Shown here: positions 51,021-58,309 of the stretch, in pieces
Numbering within the stretch: the stretch's first letter is position 1
Layout: the number at the start of each line of letters is the position of its first letter
DNA from: a virus
DNA length: 64,000 nt
Virus record (IMG/VR): IMGVR_UViG_3300031111_000008
Coordinates: 1-64,000 of that record
Reading direction: 5' to 3' (one strand)
Program-made: the position numbers and the translations under genes
The notes under the pieces: model-generated
Database searches by the model: none
Told to the model about the DNA's origin: nothing
The model's input: only the letters and a program-made list of their open reading frames with translations

Positions 51021-51239
51021 GTGAAAGTCTCAACTCTTTTTTGGTTTTTTCTGGGCGGTATTTTTTTCTTGGCGGCTACGGCGATTCCGTTATTTGCTCA
51101 ATATATGTATGTTTGTGGACCCGAATGGCTGCGGCATGGGGAGCCTGTTGGACTTGCTATTTCCAGCTTGTTGGGATTCGCACTGACTGTGGTGTGTGGA
51201 GGAATTTGCATTTCTTTGGGTGATAAGTCGATAAAATGA
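51021..51239 (+). CDS. Two-helix membrane protein
   Basis: A 72-residue protein with two predicted transmembrane helices (FWFFLGGIFFLAATAIPLFA and SSLLGFALTVVCGGICI). GTG start after AAGGAG. Size and topology resemble class II holins, but there is no endolysin nearby and another role is possible. Confidence 0.6.
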   Translation: MKVSTLFWFFLGGIFFLAATAIPLFAQYMYVCGPEWLRHGEPVGLAISSLLGFALTVVCGGICISLGDKSIK

Positions 51240-51292
51240 TGGTTATCCGAGTGTGCAGAAGTTTGAAGCTAGCATTTTGATTCTAAAGATGG

Positions 51293-51298
51293 TAAGAT
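51293..51298 (+). promoter_or_regulatory. Possible extended -10 promoter
   Basis: TGGTAAGAT matches the extended -10 of the promoter at 56773-56778. The -35 region at 17 bases (TAGCAT) is poor, so it is only a candidate. Transcription would start at about 51305, four bases before the hairpin at 51309. Confidence 0.4.
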
Positions 51299-51308
51299 GA
51301 ACCATACG

Positions 51309-51382
51309 CCCCCGGCGCGGAAAACTCTTGGCTGTTCTTTCAGCCGCTAGCTTTGTCCAACCGCGCCGGGGGTTTTCTTTTT
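51309..51382 (+). terminator. Very strong terminator hairpin with inner stem-loop
   Basis: CCCCCGGCGCGG (51309-51320) pairs perfectly over 12 bp with 51361-51372 and is followed by TTTTCTTTTT. An inner hairpin GGCTG/CAGCC (51330-51334, 51341-51345) sits in the loop. The next gene starts 12 bases after the T-run. Confidence 0.8.
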
Positions 51383-51393
51383 GGGATGAAGCT

Positions 51394-51639
51394 ATGATGA
51401 CCCGAGTAGAATGTTTGAAAAGAGAGTTAGCAGCGTTACAGGAGCTTGGGATAGAGACTCCCGAGGAGGAGAAGGAATTCCGCAAGCTGATGGACGAACA
51501 CAACCAGCTAACGGGACGGCGGGATGTGCGGCAGAATATGATCAGGCAGAAACATTCAGAATCGCCTAGCGCAAGTGGGAGGTATCGCTACGAACATTTG
51601 AAGGATAAAGGAATGCATAAAACTTTTGGCGATCATTGA
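51394..51639 (+). CDS. Small helical protein
   Basis: An 81-residue, highly charged helical protein (MMTRVECLKRELAALQELG start). GGATGA precedes the ATG pair. Probably a coiled-coil regulator. No family recognised. It follows the terminator hairpin directly and so must be expressed by read-through or a downstream start. Confidence 0.55.
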   Translation: MMTRVECLKRELAALQELGIETPEEEKEFRKLMDEHNQLTGRRDVRQNMIRQKHSESPSASGRYRYEHLKDKGMHKTFGDH

Positions 51640-51663
51640 TCTCGTAGAGTGGGAGAGTTGATT

Positions 51664-52101
51664 ATGTCTCGTGAAAGCAACCATCTACAACGATACATTG
51701 CGGAGAGTTTGGCCGAACGGGAAGCTTGCCGAAAGTGGATTCGAGAAGCGGAAGCACGTTCGCCGTGGATCACCGTGACCGAACGTGATTGGGAACAGTT
51801 TGGTCACATGCCGGTAGGAGAATGGTTGATGGATAACCCGACCGACGACGAAGATCCTCGTGATGACTGGGAGGATTCTTGGGACGAGGAAATCTACGAC
51901 TATTGTTCCCACTGCGGAAGGATGTTCGACATCATTGGAGGATGCTCTTGTAACAACGAAGAGTTTGAAGAAGCATGTCTTCTTGACGATTGGTATGAAG
52001 AAACCATCGAAGAGTATGGAGACAGGAGGTATCCAATGGCACATGTACGGGCGGCTAGGGAATACTTAGAAAGAAAAGGAGATTACAAATGTATCCCATA
52101 G
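51664..52101 (+). CDS. Acidic protein with CxxC...CxC cluster
   Basis: A 145-residue protein. The middle is very acidic (NPTDDEDPRDDWEDSWDEE) and is followed by CSHCGRMFDIIGGCSC, a possible zinc site. GGGAGAG precedes ATG 51664. An acidic DNA-mimic role is conceivable, but unproved. It overlaps the next gene by 13 bases. Confidence 0.55.
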   Translation: MSRESNHLQRYIAESLAEREACRKWIREAEARSPWITVTERDWEQFGHMPVGEWLMDNPTDDEDPRDDWEDSWDEEIYDYCSHCGRMFDIIGGCSCNNEEFEEACLLDDWYEETIEEYGDRRYPMAHVRAAREYLERKGDYKCIP

Positions 52102-52334
52102 AATTTCCAGAACAGAATTGTGTGTATGCGGAGAACCAGAATAAGTATTTTAGTCTTCCTTCCCACGAGACAGAGGAAGGCGAAGTGATCTCGTGCTGGA
52201 AATTTTCATGGAAGGAACGCTTGCGGGTGTTGTTTAGTGGAAAACTGTGGCTGCATCAGCTTTCCTTCGGCTCGCCGTTGCAGCCGCAGCTGCCGGAAGT
52301 CGTTAGCCCGTTTGAGAAGGGAGAACCAAAATGA
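52089..52334 (+). CDS. Small conserved-type phage protein
   Basis: An 81-residue protein with CWKFSWKERLRVLFSGKLWLHQL followed by SPLQPQLP, a pattern I have seen in small uncharacterised phage proteins. Possibly peripheral membrane. ATGA overlap with the next gene. Confidence 0.65.
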   Translation: MYPIEFPEQNCVYAENQNKYFSLPSHETEEGEVISCWKFSWKERLRVLFSGKLWLHQLSFGSPLQPQLPEVVSPFEKGEPK

Positions 52335-52486
52335 CCGTTAGAAAACTGGCTTCAGTATTTGGGGTTTTGTTTGGACTCTGGGTGTCGAGCATCGGAATCG
52401 GCTACGTGCTAGCCTCATTCACATTCTGGATGTGGCCAGAGTTGCTCTATCCAGCAGCCATGATGTGCATGAAGTATTGGTGTTGA
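52331..52486 (+). CDS. 51-residue membrane protein
   Basis: A small protein with one or two hydrophobic segments (LASVFGVLFGLWVSSIGIGYVL then FWMWPELLYPAAMM). Coupled to the upstream gene by ATGA. Function unknown; adjacent to a lipoprotein gene, so an envelope role is possible. Confidence 0.55.
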   Translation: MTVRKLASVFGVLFGLWVSSIGIGYVLASFTFWMWPELLYPAAMMCMKYWC

Positions 52487-52572
52487 CAACGAGCAGCGGG
52501 ATAGAGTTGGACGAGGAGTATTTCCAGATAGCCAAAGAGAGGTTGGAGAAATGTTCAGAACAAAATGCTTGA
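52480..52572 (+). pseudogene. C-terminal remnant of a DNA methyltransferase
   Basis: A 30-codon frame reads SSGIELDEEYFQIAKERLEK. This is the typical last motif of amino-DNA methylases (G-E-D-Y-A-R pattern following motif I). No other part of the enzyme is present, so it is a leftover of a deleted gene, lying across the junction of two small genes. Confidence 0.6.
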
Positions 52573-52961
52573 TCGTCTTGCTGCTCGTCTCGTTTATCGG
52601 GTGTGGGGATAGCAAGCAGACCATCATCACCGTCTACGAATCCGAGATGCAAGAATTGACAAGACTGTGTTTGCATCAGTCTGCTATCGAGATCGAGGCG
52701 GATGATGAGATCCGTCAGATTGCCCGAGAGGTGGATGAGATCAACGATCAGTTTAGAGTTTTTAGTATTAACATGTCCAAAGGTGAGTTTGCTTCATTCA
52801 AAGAGAGAGCCTTTCCCGAGCGGGAGAAGCTGCAGGCTGAAATGTACACACTCGAAATCCGTAAGCGGGCGCAGATGAAGAAGTCCCAAGCCGCCATCGA
52901 CAAGCAGGCGGAACGGGTGGCTGTGGCCAAGGCAAAGAGGGATAAGGTTTTGGGATATTGA
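52551..52961 (+). CDS. Lipoprotein with coiled-coil body
   Basis: A 136-residue protein. Signal MFRTKCLIVLLLVSFIGC has a lipobox-like Cys at residue 18. The body is a long helix with heptad character (EIRQIAREVDEINDQF and EKLQAEMYTLEIRKRAQMKK). Candidates are an outer-membrane spanin subunit or a superinfection-exclusion lipoprotein. Confidence 0.65.
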   Translation: MFRTKCLIVLLLVSFIGCGDSKQTIITVYESEMQELTRLCLHQSAIEIEADDEIRQIAREVDEINDQFRVFSINMSKGEFASFKERAFPEREKLQAEMYTLEIRKRAQMKKSQAAIDKQAERVAVAKAKRDKVLGY

Positions 52962-52963
52962 TC

Positions 52964-52992
52964 TTGACAGGGTGCTGGCATAGAAGTAGGGT
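52964..52992 (+). promoter_or_regulatory. Promoter before hairpin leader
   Basis: A perfect TTGACA (52964-52969), 17 bases, TAGGGT (52987-52992). Transcription from about 52999 would read into the leader frame at 53018 and the hairpin at 53030. Confidence 0.5.
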
Positions 52993-53017
52993 GGCGGGCG
53001 GAACCAAGGAGTGATCG

Positions 53018-53239
53018 ATGAAAAATATTCCCCCAACCCAGCAAAGTCTCAGTCTCTCTGGCTGGCTCCTTTGGTTCCACTGGGTTGGGGGTTTTTCTAT
53101 TTGTGGGGTGAGAGATGATTGCAAAGAAACCATCTTCCAAATCATCATTTTCGTGCTGGATCATTCCGAAAAAGGTAATTGTTGCATATCAGAAGGAGAA
53201 GTTGATATACAAAGACGTTTTGGTTTACGCTGCTTTTGA
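53018..53239 (+). CDS. Possible leader peptide/small protein over terminator
   Basis: ATG 53018 is six bases after AAGGAG. The 73-codon frame runs through the hairpin at 53030-53096 and overlaps the start of the HNH gene in another frame. It begins MKNIPPTQQSLSLSGWLLWF and has three Trp within seven residues. It might be an attenuation leader (ribosome passage melts the hairpin) or chance. Confidence 0.35.
   Translation: MKNIPPTQQSLSLSGWLLWFHWVGGFSICGVRDDCKETIFQIIIFVLDHSEKGNCCISEGEVDIQRRFGLRCF
53030..53096 (+). terminator. Terminator hairpin inside leader
   Basis: CCCCCAACCCA (53030-53040) pairs perfectly with TGGGTTGGGGG (53081-53091) over 11 bp, followed by TTTTT. The HNH gene starts 19 bases later. 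Confidence 0.75.
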
Positions 53240-53717
53240 AAATCGTGTAGACGAAGAAATTCCGATGTGGGATTTAGCAGTAGCCATAACGAATGACGTG
53301 CGGCTAGATTTCAATGATGTTTGTTTATCCATAGAAGATTTGTGCGACCAAGGTTTTATAGATGACTTGTATTTCAACAATCTGGTTGACAGTTTTGGAA
53401 ATGAGCCTCTTCTTAATCCTGATTTTAGGCAGCTCATTGTGGCAAGAAACATCCGAGAGATGGAAGAGAAAGAACGGCTTCATCCTAGTCCTGTCCCACC
53501 GCCGAGAAAATCTCTTTCTCCAGGAGAACGAACAGTAGTTTTTGAAAGGGATAAATATCGTTGTGTGAGGTGTGGTACTTGGAAAGATCTCGCAGTGGAT
53601 CATGTTGTCCCAAGAATCAAAGGCGGCACAAACGATCTAGATAATTTGCAAACCCTGTGCAAATCTTGCAATTCAAAAAAGGGTACGAAGACAAAACTTT
53701 ATCGGAAAGGTTCCTAA
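53115..53717 (+). CDS. HNH endonuclease with novel N-terminal domain
   Basis: The 200-residue protein has a C-terminal HNH nuclease: VFERDKYRCVRCG, AVDHVVPRIKGG, LDNLQTLCKSCNSKKG (two CxxC pairs and the catalytic His). The first 130 residues form an unrelated acidic domain. It could be a homing endonuclease or assist packaging or replication. Confidence 0.8.
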   Translation: MIAKKPSSKSSFSCWIIPKKVIVAYQKEKLIYKDVLVYAAFENRVDEEIPMWDLAVAITNDVRLDFNDVCLSIEDLCDQGFIDDLYFNNLVDSFGNEPLLNPDFRQLIVARNIREMEEKERLHPSPVPPPRKSLSPGERTVVFERDKYRCVRCGTWKDLAVDHVVPRIKGGTNDLDNLQTLCKSCNSKKGTKTKLYRKGS

Positions 53718-53718
53718 A

Positions 53719-54840
53719 ATGTCCGAAGAAAATGGGAATGGAACCGAGGGGGTTTTTCAAGGTTTCGAGAAACCAAAAAGCAACTATTCAAAACTTCCAC
53801 ACGATTGGTTTCCGTACATCGCAAAAATGCAGCTTTCTGAATTGAAAGTAATGCTGTACATCCTTCGGCATACTTGGGGATTCAGCGAGTATGGAAAACC
53901 AAAACGGATTTCCTTGGATGAATTTGCCAACGGAAGATGGAAGAAAGACAGCACCAGAATGGATTGTGGTACTGGAATGTCGAAGTCGTCGGTGCGGGAA
54001 GGACTCCAAAAAGCAGTGGAGCACGGGTTCCTAGTCGTGGTGAAAAAGAGAGGTAAGAACAATTCTCCAGAGCATTCTTACTGTCTAAATGTGCTGGGAA
54101 CAAACCCCCCATCCACTGTAGTAGAATTCGGCACAGGTGTACTGAATTCCGATACACCGAAAACTGAATTCCGATACACCTCAGTACTAGAAAGAAACTT
54201 AGGAAAGAAACTTGGCAGAAAGTCGGACCCTGAAGGAACCGACAGCATGTGTGTTTCTGGCGATTCTCCCAACAAGTCTTCTGGAAATTTTAGAGAAGGT
54301 AAATTTTCTGGTAATTCTAATAATGGATCTTCTGGAAAAGGAAATAAGAAGGTTCCTACTTCTTGGGATTTGAAAGTAGCTAAGAAACTTCATAGTATTG
54401 TTTCTTCTCATATCAAAGTAAATGCAAAATCAAATATTCGGGAATGGGCAAACCACATCCGAATTTTGCGTGAGCATTACGAGGTAGACAAAGAAGACAT
54501 CATCACAGCATTGAAATGGTATTCTAGAAATATTGGAAAAGAGTATGTTGTTGAAGCGTTTTCTGGAAAAGCGTTCAAAGAGAAGTTTGTGAACGGACAA
54601 TTCAAACGAGCCTTCAACGAGGATGGTGGAGATGTCGAAGAACATCACAACCCCGAAATCGAAATTCAAGATCCGAAAACGGGAAAATGGCACAAGCGAG
54701 AAAAGCTCGATAAGTACAGAAGTGAATTTTTGAGAACTCATGGTCCCAGAATGATGAACCAAAAAGAGCTAAACGAGATTTTGGAAAAACACGGAATGGA
54801 ACCAGACAGCATTTCCTACAAAGCTGTGAATCAGGCGTAA
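53719..54840 (+). CDS. Replication initiator, phage O-like
   Basis: A 373-residue protein. The N-terminal 120 residues form a winged-helix domain of the RepO type (NYSKLPHDWFPYIAKMQLSELKVMLYILRHTWG, then SKSSVREGLQKAVEHGFLVVV). A flexible Ser/Asn-rich linker and a C-terminal DnaD-like helical part (AKSNIREWANHIRILREHYEVDKEDI) follow. It probably binds the origin and loads the helicase encoded next. Start one base after the HNH stop. Confidence 0.7.
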   Translation: MSEENGNGTEGVFQGFEKPKSNYSKLPHDWFPYIAKMQLSELKVMLYILRHTWGFSEYGKPKRISLDEFANGRWKKDSTRMDCGTGMSKSSVREGLQKAVEHGFLVVVKKRGKNNSPEHSYCLNVLGTNPPSTVVEFGTGVLNSDTPKTEFRYTSVLERNLGKKLGRKSDPEGTDSMCVSGDSPNKSSGNFREGKFSGNSNNGSSGKGNKKVPTSWDLKVAKKLHSIVSSHIKVNAKSNIREWANHIRILREHYEVDKEDIITALKWYSRNIGKEYVVEAFSGKAFKEKFVNGQFKRAFNEDGGDVEEHHNPEIEIQDPKTGKWHKREKLDKYRSEFLRTHGPRMMNQKELNEILEKHGMEPDSISYKAVNQA

Positions 54841-54858
54841 TCATGGAAATACCAAAAC

Positions 54859-56229
54859 ATGAAAATCAAAAAGTTCAATCTTCAAAAAGCAAACTATGTG
54901 CTTGCTGGAATGATTTTGGATCCCACGGTTTGCGCCAGGATTTCTTCAAAATGGAAAATCGAAGGTTTGTTCGGTGGCAGATGGCAAAATATCGTAGCCG
55001 GATGGGCAGTCAAGCATTTCAAGGAATATGGGGAAGTTCTTGGCCAGGAAAGTGTGGAAGTCAGATTCTCCGAATGGGCTGCGAAGTCGAAAAGCGAAGC
55101 CGCAATAAATTCGATGGAGGAATTTTTCTACCAGTTCGACCAGAACTACGTCGAAAAAGTCCAGGGGATGTCGTCAGAGTACCTCTTGGATTTGGCCGGT
55201 CAGATCTTCGAGCGAGTCCGAATTAGGAACACAATTGAGCAAACTCAGTTCGATCTCGATGAGGATAACGTCGAGAAGGCGTCCAGGAGGCTCGCTGAGA
55301 GCCTCAAAGTGGAATTAGGTGCTGGGAGTCTCTTCAAGCCTGCAAGCGACTACGAGCGATGGCAGGCGGCTTTTGACGCAGATCAGTCAGAACCGTTAAT
55401 TACGTATCCTGGGGCAATTGGGAAACATTTCGGGAGCGACTTCTCCCGTGATTCGTTCGTCTCGTTCATCGGCATCACGGGAATCGGGAAATCTTTCTTC
55501 CTCCTGGATGCCGCCTATAGGGCAGTGAGACAGCTAAGAAGGGTGGCTTTCTTCGAGTGCGGGGACATGTCCGAAAGCCAGCTGACGCGGCGGATGGGGC
55601 AGCGGGCATTGCGCCGTCCGAAGAAAAGTTGCGAAGTCAAACGTCCGCTTGGGTGGGACGGCGATGGTATTCTCGAAACTGAGGAAATGAGGTTGGAAGG
55701 AATTTCTCCTCAAGAGTCGTATCGTGAGTGGCGAAAGATTTCGAGGAAGAGGGATCTGTTGAGAGTTTCTTGCCATTCAAACATCTCAATAAATGCGGAA
55801 GGGATTAGTTCGATTGTCGAGGATTGGGCGAGGGAAGGTTGGTTGCCAGACTGCGTGATTTGCGACTACGCCGACATCCTTGCTCCTCCTCCAGGAATTC
55901 GAGAATATAGAGATCAGATAAACGCGACGTGGCAGAGGTTGAGGAGGCTGAGCCAGGATTTTCACTGTTTGGTTCTGACGGCTACGCAGGCCGACGCGGA
56001 GAGTTATGAGAAGGGGTTGTTGACATTGCGAAGTTTTACCAACGACAGAAGGAAGAACGATCACGTCACGGCGATGATAGGTTTGAATTCCAACGTCGAG
56101 GAAAAGGAGGAAGGAACTTATCGGATCAACTTCATCAAGCGGCGTGAGGACGAGTTTAGCGTAAAGCGGGTTTGCAAAGTGGCGGGATCGTTGGCGATGG
56201 GTTGTCCGATTTTGGTTTCGAGTTTTTGA
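54859..56229 (+). CDS. Replicative helicase, DnaB/RecA fold
   Basis: The 456-residue protein has an N-terminal helical domain and a RecA-fold ATPase. Walker A is GITGIGKS (205-212) and Walker B is CVICDYADIL (about 335-344). A LTATQAD sensor segment and a RREDEF arginine-finger-like region follow. The unit order initiator-helicase and the primase upstream agree with the assignment. Confidence 0.8.
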   Translation: MKIKKFNLQKANYVLAGMILDPTVCARISSKWKIEGLFGGRWQNIVAGWAVKHFKEYGEVLGQESVEVRFSEWAAKSKSEAAINSMEEFFYQFDQNYVEKVQGMSSEYLLDLAGQIFERVRIRNTIEQTQFDLDEDNVEKASRRLAESLKVELGAGSLFKPASDYERWQAAFDADQSEPLITYPGAIGKHFGSDFSRDSFVSFIGITGIGKSFFLLDAAYRAVRQLRRVAFFECGDMSESQLTRRMGQRALRRPKKSCEVKRPLGWDGDGILETEEMRLEGISPQESYREWRKISRKRDLLRVSCHSNISINAEGISSIVEDWAREGWLPDCVICDYADILAPPPGIREYRDQINATWQRLRRLSQDFHCLVLTATQADAESYEKGLLTLRSFTNDRRKNDHVTAMIGLNSNVEEKEEGTYRINFIKRREDEFSVKRVCKVAGSLAMGCPILVSSF

Positions 56230-56237
56230 AGGAGAAA

Positions 56238-56405
56238 ATGATGGGTCAGGAGTGGGAGATAAGCAATGTAAAAAAGGATGAGGATGGTTTGTATTTTGTT
56301 TTCAATTCAGCTAGAGGGAGATTTGTGGAGTGCATGGTGGAGTATGATGAAGAAATGGACGAGTTGATTGTGCGGGGAAATGATCACATCGTTGGAAAAA
56401 TTTAG
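56238..56405 (+). CDS. Hypothetical 55-residue protein
   Basis: A small acidic protein (MMGQEWEISNVKKDEDGLYF start, a strand-rich pattern). AAGGAG lies directly before the ATG pair. No family recognised. Confidence 0.5.
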   Translation: MMGQEWEISNVKKDEDGLYFVFNSARGRFVECMVEYDEEMDELIVRGNDHIVGKI

Positions 56406-56417
56406 AGAGGAGGATTT

Positions 56418-56753
56418 GTGAATCTAAAAGAATTGAGCGACTACCAGAAGGAAGTGATCGTAGTAGTGGCGGCTTTTCAGGAATTGTTGGATATGGGAAT
56501 CGTGGCTGGATGTTGTGCAGCATATCCCAAAGGGATGGCGTTGAGCGATCAGATTCGAGCGTCTGGATTTGAAGTTCCGGATGAAAACATCCCGGATATT
56601 CTCTACACGTTTTTTGGAGAAAGTCATGGGGGTTTTAGTCCCAAGGATTTCAACCATGTTTGTTTATTTACAAGATTAGTGATGAATGGAAAGCTGGATC
56701 GGGAGAAAGTGGAAGGTTTCAAAAAGGAATTTGGAAACGACTTTTTGCGTTGA
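56418..56753 (+). CDS. Hypothetical helical protein
   Basis: A 111-residue helical protein from GTG 56418 after AGAGAGGAGG. It contains a YQKEVIVVVAAFQELLDMG helix and a KDFNHVCLFTRLVMNGKLD helix. The promoter for the next gene begins within its last codons. Confidence 0.55.
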   Translation: MNLKELSDYQKEVIVVVAAFQELLDMGIVAGCCAAYPKGMALSDQIRASGFEVPDENIPDILYTFFGESHGGFSPKDFNHVCLFTRLVMNGKLDREKVEGFKKEFGNDFLR

Positions 56754-56778
56754 CGCGGCAAAGAATTTGTGGTAAGAT
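56750..56778 (+). promoter_or_regulatory. Promoter with extended -10
   Basis: TTGACG (56750-56755), 17 bases, TAAGAT (56773-56778) preceded by TG. One of the best matches of the phage promoter type in this window. Confidence 0.75.
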
Positions 56779-56841
56779 AGTTGGTGTGGATGAAAGCTGG
56801 AAATGAGTTTGTTACTCTGACATAACCAAGGGAGATCTGAA

Positions 56842-57717
56842 ATGGGTGTAGAGGTTTTGCTGGACGATGCTGTCGACATTTTGAAAGTCATGGGGAACGA
56901 GCAGGCGGGTAGGTGGAAGAAGGAGAGGGTTTGCAAGGAGTTTGACAAGCAGGTTTTGTTTGAGGAGTGGGACGACGAGCTGTTCAAGATGTATAAGTTC
57001 AACCGCCGACTCAAGCGGTTGCTCGTCAAGATTGCGGGGTTGGACGATGCTGATGAAGTTGAGATTATTGACAACACTGAGGATGCCGAGGACGACGTTA
57101 GTGAGCAGGAAGAGTTTGAGGATGGAACCGATGCGGAAGAGGAGGATGACGACGATTCCCTCGAAGACGATGATGAGGAGGATGACGATGAGAGCGAGGT
57201 CGGGTCGGACGTTGTGGATGATGGCGCTGAGGATGCTGATATCGATGGTGACAAAGATGATGAAGGGGAAGTAGAGGGAGCTACAGAAGGAGTCACCATT
57301 GGGGAGCATGTGATTTCGGTGGGCGATTGGGTGGAAGTGAACGATCCCGCCTATCCGGTGCCGTACAAGGGGCAGCTGAAGGAAATTCAGAATGAGAAGT
57401 ACGGCCTCGTCGTTACGGTGCATGACAAGGAGTGGGAGCAGGCGTTCGAGCACATGACTCCTTGTGCTGCTCCCAAGCGAGCCAAGAGCAAGCCGAAGCT
57501 CAATCGGCAGCAGTGCGTGATGAAGGTTTTGAAGGGACTGAAGAAACCTACGCCGATGGGTACGGTGCTGAAACTTTCTGACGAGGCTTTCGTCGATCAG
57601 GGAGGAAAGCGCAAGGGGAATGCGGATCAGGTGAAGAAGTACCTCGATACGATTTTGGAGGTTCTTGTTTACTTTGGGAAGGCAAAGGTTGAAGGGAAGA
57701 TGGTTTCCGTGAAGTGA
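56842..57717 (+). CDS. Acidic-linker protein with KOW/SH3-like domain
   Basis: The 291-residue protein has a helical N-terminal region (to 75), a very acidic linker (residues about 80-145, mostly Asp and Glu), a small beta-barrel-like domain (ISVGDWVEVNDPAYPVPYKGQLKEI) and a C-terminal winged-helix-like part. The acidic stretch could mimic DNA. Own promoter. No family name. Confidence 0.6.
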   Translation: MGVEVLLDDAVDILKVMGNEQAGRWKKERVCKEFDKQVLFEEWDDELFKMYKFNRRLKRLLVKIAGLDDADEVEIIDNTEDAEDDVSEQEEFEDGTDAEEEDDDDSLEDDDEEDDDESEVGSDVVDDGAEDADIDGDKDDEGEVEGATEGVTIGEHVISVGDWVEVNDPAYPVPYKGQLKEIQNEKYGLVVTVHDKEWEQAFEHMTPCAAPKRAKSKPKLNRQQCVMKVLKGLKKPTPMGTVLKLSDEAFVDQGGKRKGNADQVKKYLDTILEVLVYFGKAKVEGKMVSVK

Positions 57718-57723
57718 TTGGTG

Positions 57724-57861
57724 GCAATCCCGTAGCAGAATTGGTAAATGCACACTAACAGGTGGAGAAGACCAGTGGCCCGACGTGGCCATCTCCAGAG
57801 CTACGCTGATTAAATATCGGGAGAAACTTCTCATTGCTGGTTCAAGTCCAGTCGGGGTTGC
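57724..57861 (+). tRNA. tRNA-like gene with expanded anticodon region
   Basis: The acceptor arm AATCCCG (57726-57732) pairs with CGGGGTT (57853-57859). There is a class-II-like D-arm (GCAGAATTGGTAAATGC) and a perfect T-arm (GCTGG-TTCAAGT-CCAGT, 57836-57852). The middle is about 50 bases too long. It contains a strong hairpin (TGGAGA 57763-57768 with TCTCCA 57792-57797, enclosing TGGCC/GGCCA). A possible anticodon arm CTGA-TTAAATA-TCGG and a variable arm GAGA-AACT-TCTC follow. I cannot assign the anticodon. Confidence 0.55.
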
Positions 57862-57891
57862 TTGAGTTTGTGGGGTTGTTTGTTGCGCGAG

Positions 57892-57940
57892 CCGGTTCCC
57901 GGTGTTTTGGCTCGATGGCATTCGCCGGGGGCCGGTTTTT
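57892..57940 (+). terminator. Terminator after tRNA-like gene
   Basis: CCGGTTCCCGG (57892-57902) pairs with CCGGGGGCCGG (57925-57935) over 11 bp with two G-U pairs, followed by TTTTT. csrA starts 22 bases later. Confidence 0.75.
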
Positions 57941-57961
57941 AATCGAAAGGAGTCTGAAGAA

Positions 57962-58168
57962 ATGTTGGTTTTGTCTCGCAAGAAAAACGAGAGTATCATC
58001 ATCAACGATGACATAACAATTGTTGTTGTTGAGATACGTGGTGATAAATGCAGGCTCGGAATCGAATGTGACAAGTCCATTCCAGTACATAGAAAGGAAG
58101 TCTACGATGCCATTCAAAGGCAGGAACAGAAAAGTTCCACTGCCCCAAAAGCATCCGACGGTACATAA
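57962..58168 (+). CDS. csrA: CsrA/RsmA carbon storage regulator homologue
   Basis: A 68-residue protein with the full CsrA pattern. It has MLVLSRKKNESIIIND at the start (Leu4, Arg6) and IPVHRKEVYDAIQ with Arg44 at the conserved RNA-binding position. CsrA dimers bind GGA motifs near ribosome binding sites and repress or stabilise mRNAs. A phage copy could reprogram host metabolism or regulate phage genes. GGAG precedes the ATG. The tail after residue 55 is longer than usual. Confidence 0.9.
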   Translation: MLVLSRKKNESIIINDDITIVVVEIRGDKCRLGIECDKSIPVHRKEVYDAIQRQEQKSSTAPKASDGT

Positions 58169-58289
58169 CTTTTTGGATTTAACCGGGCAGACTTTCGGCA
58201 GACTAGTTGTAGATTACTACGGAGGGCGGGTGGAAGACAAGCCTTCGTGGATTTGTACTTGCGTGTGTGGAAATACTAATGAGGGTTGA
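58107..58289 (+). CDS. Short zinc-ribbon protein, homing-endonuclease-like fragment
   Basis: A 60-residue frame beginning inside csrA. FLDLTGQTFGRLVVDYYGG and WICTCVCGN match the N-terminal DNA-binding ribbon found on phage HNH/AP2 homing endonucleases. The nuclease part is absent, so this is either a small DNA-binding protein or a truncated endonuclease next to a tRNA gene. Confidence 0.55.
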   Translation: MPFKGRNRKVPLPQKHPTVHNFLDLTGQTFGRLVVDYYGGRVEDKPSWICTCVCGNTNEG

Positions 58290-58309
58290 GTTTTTTCAGT
58301 TGTGGTGGT

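Noticed and set aside
51298-51351. 17-codon frame before the hairpin at 51309
   Set aside because: Its ATG coincides with the -10 box and would not be in a transcript starting at about 51305.
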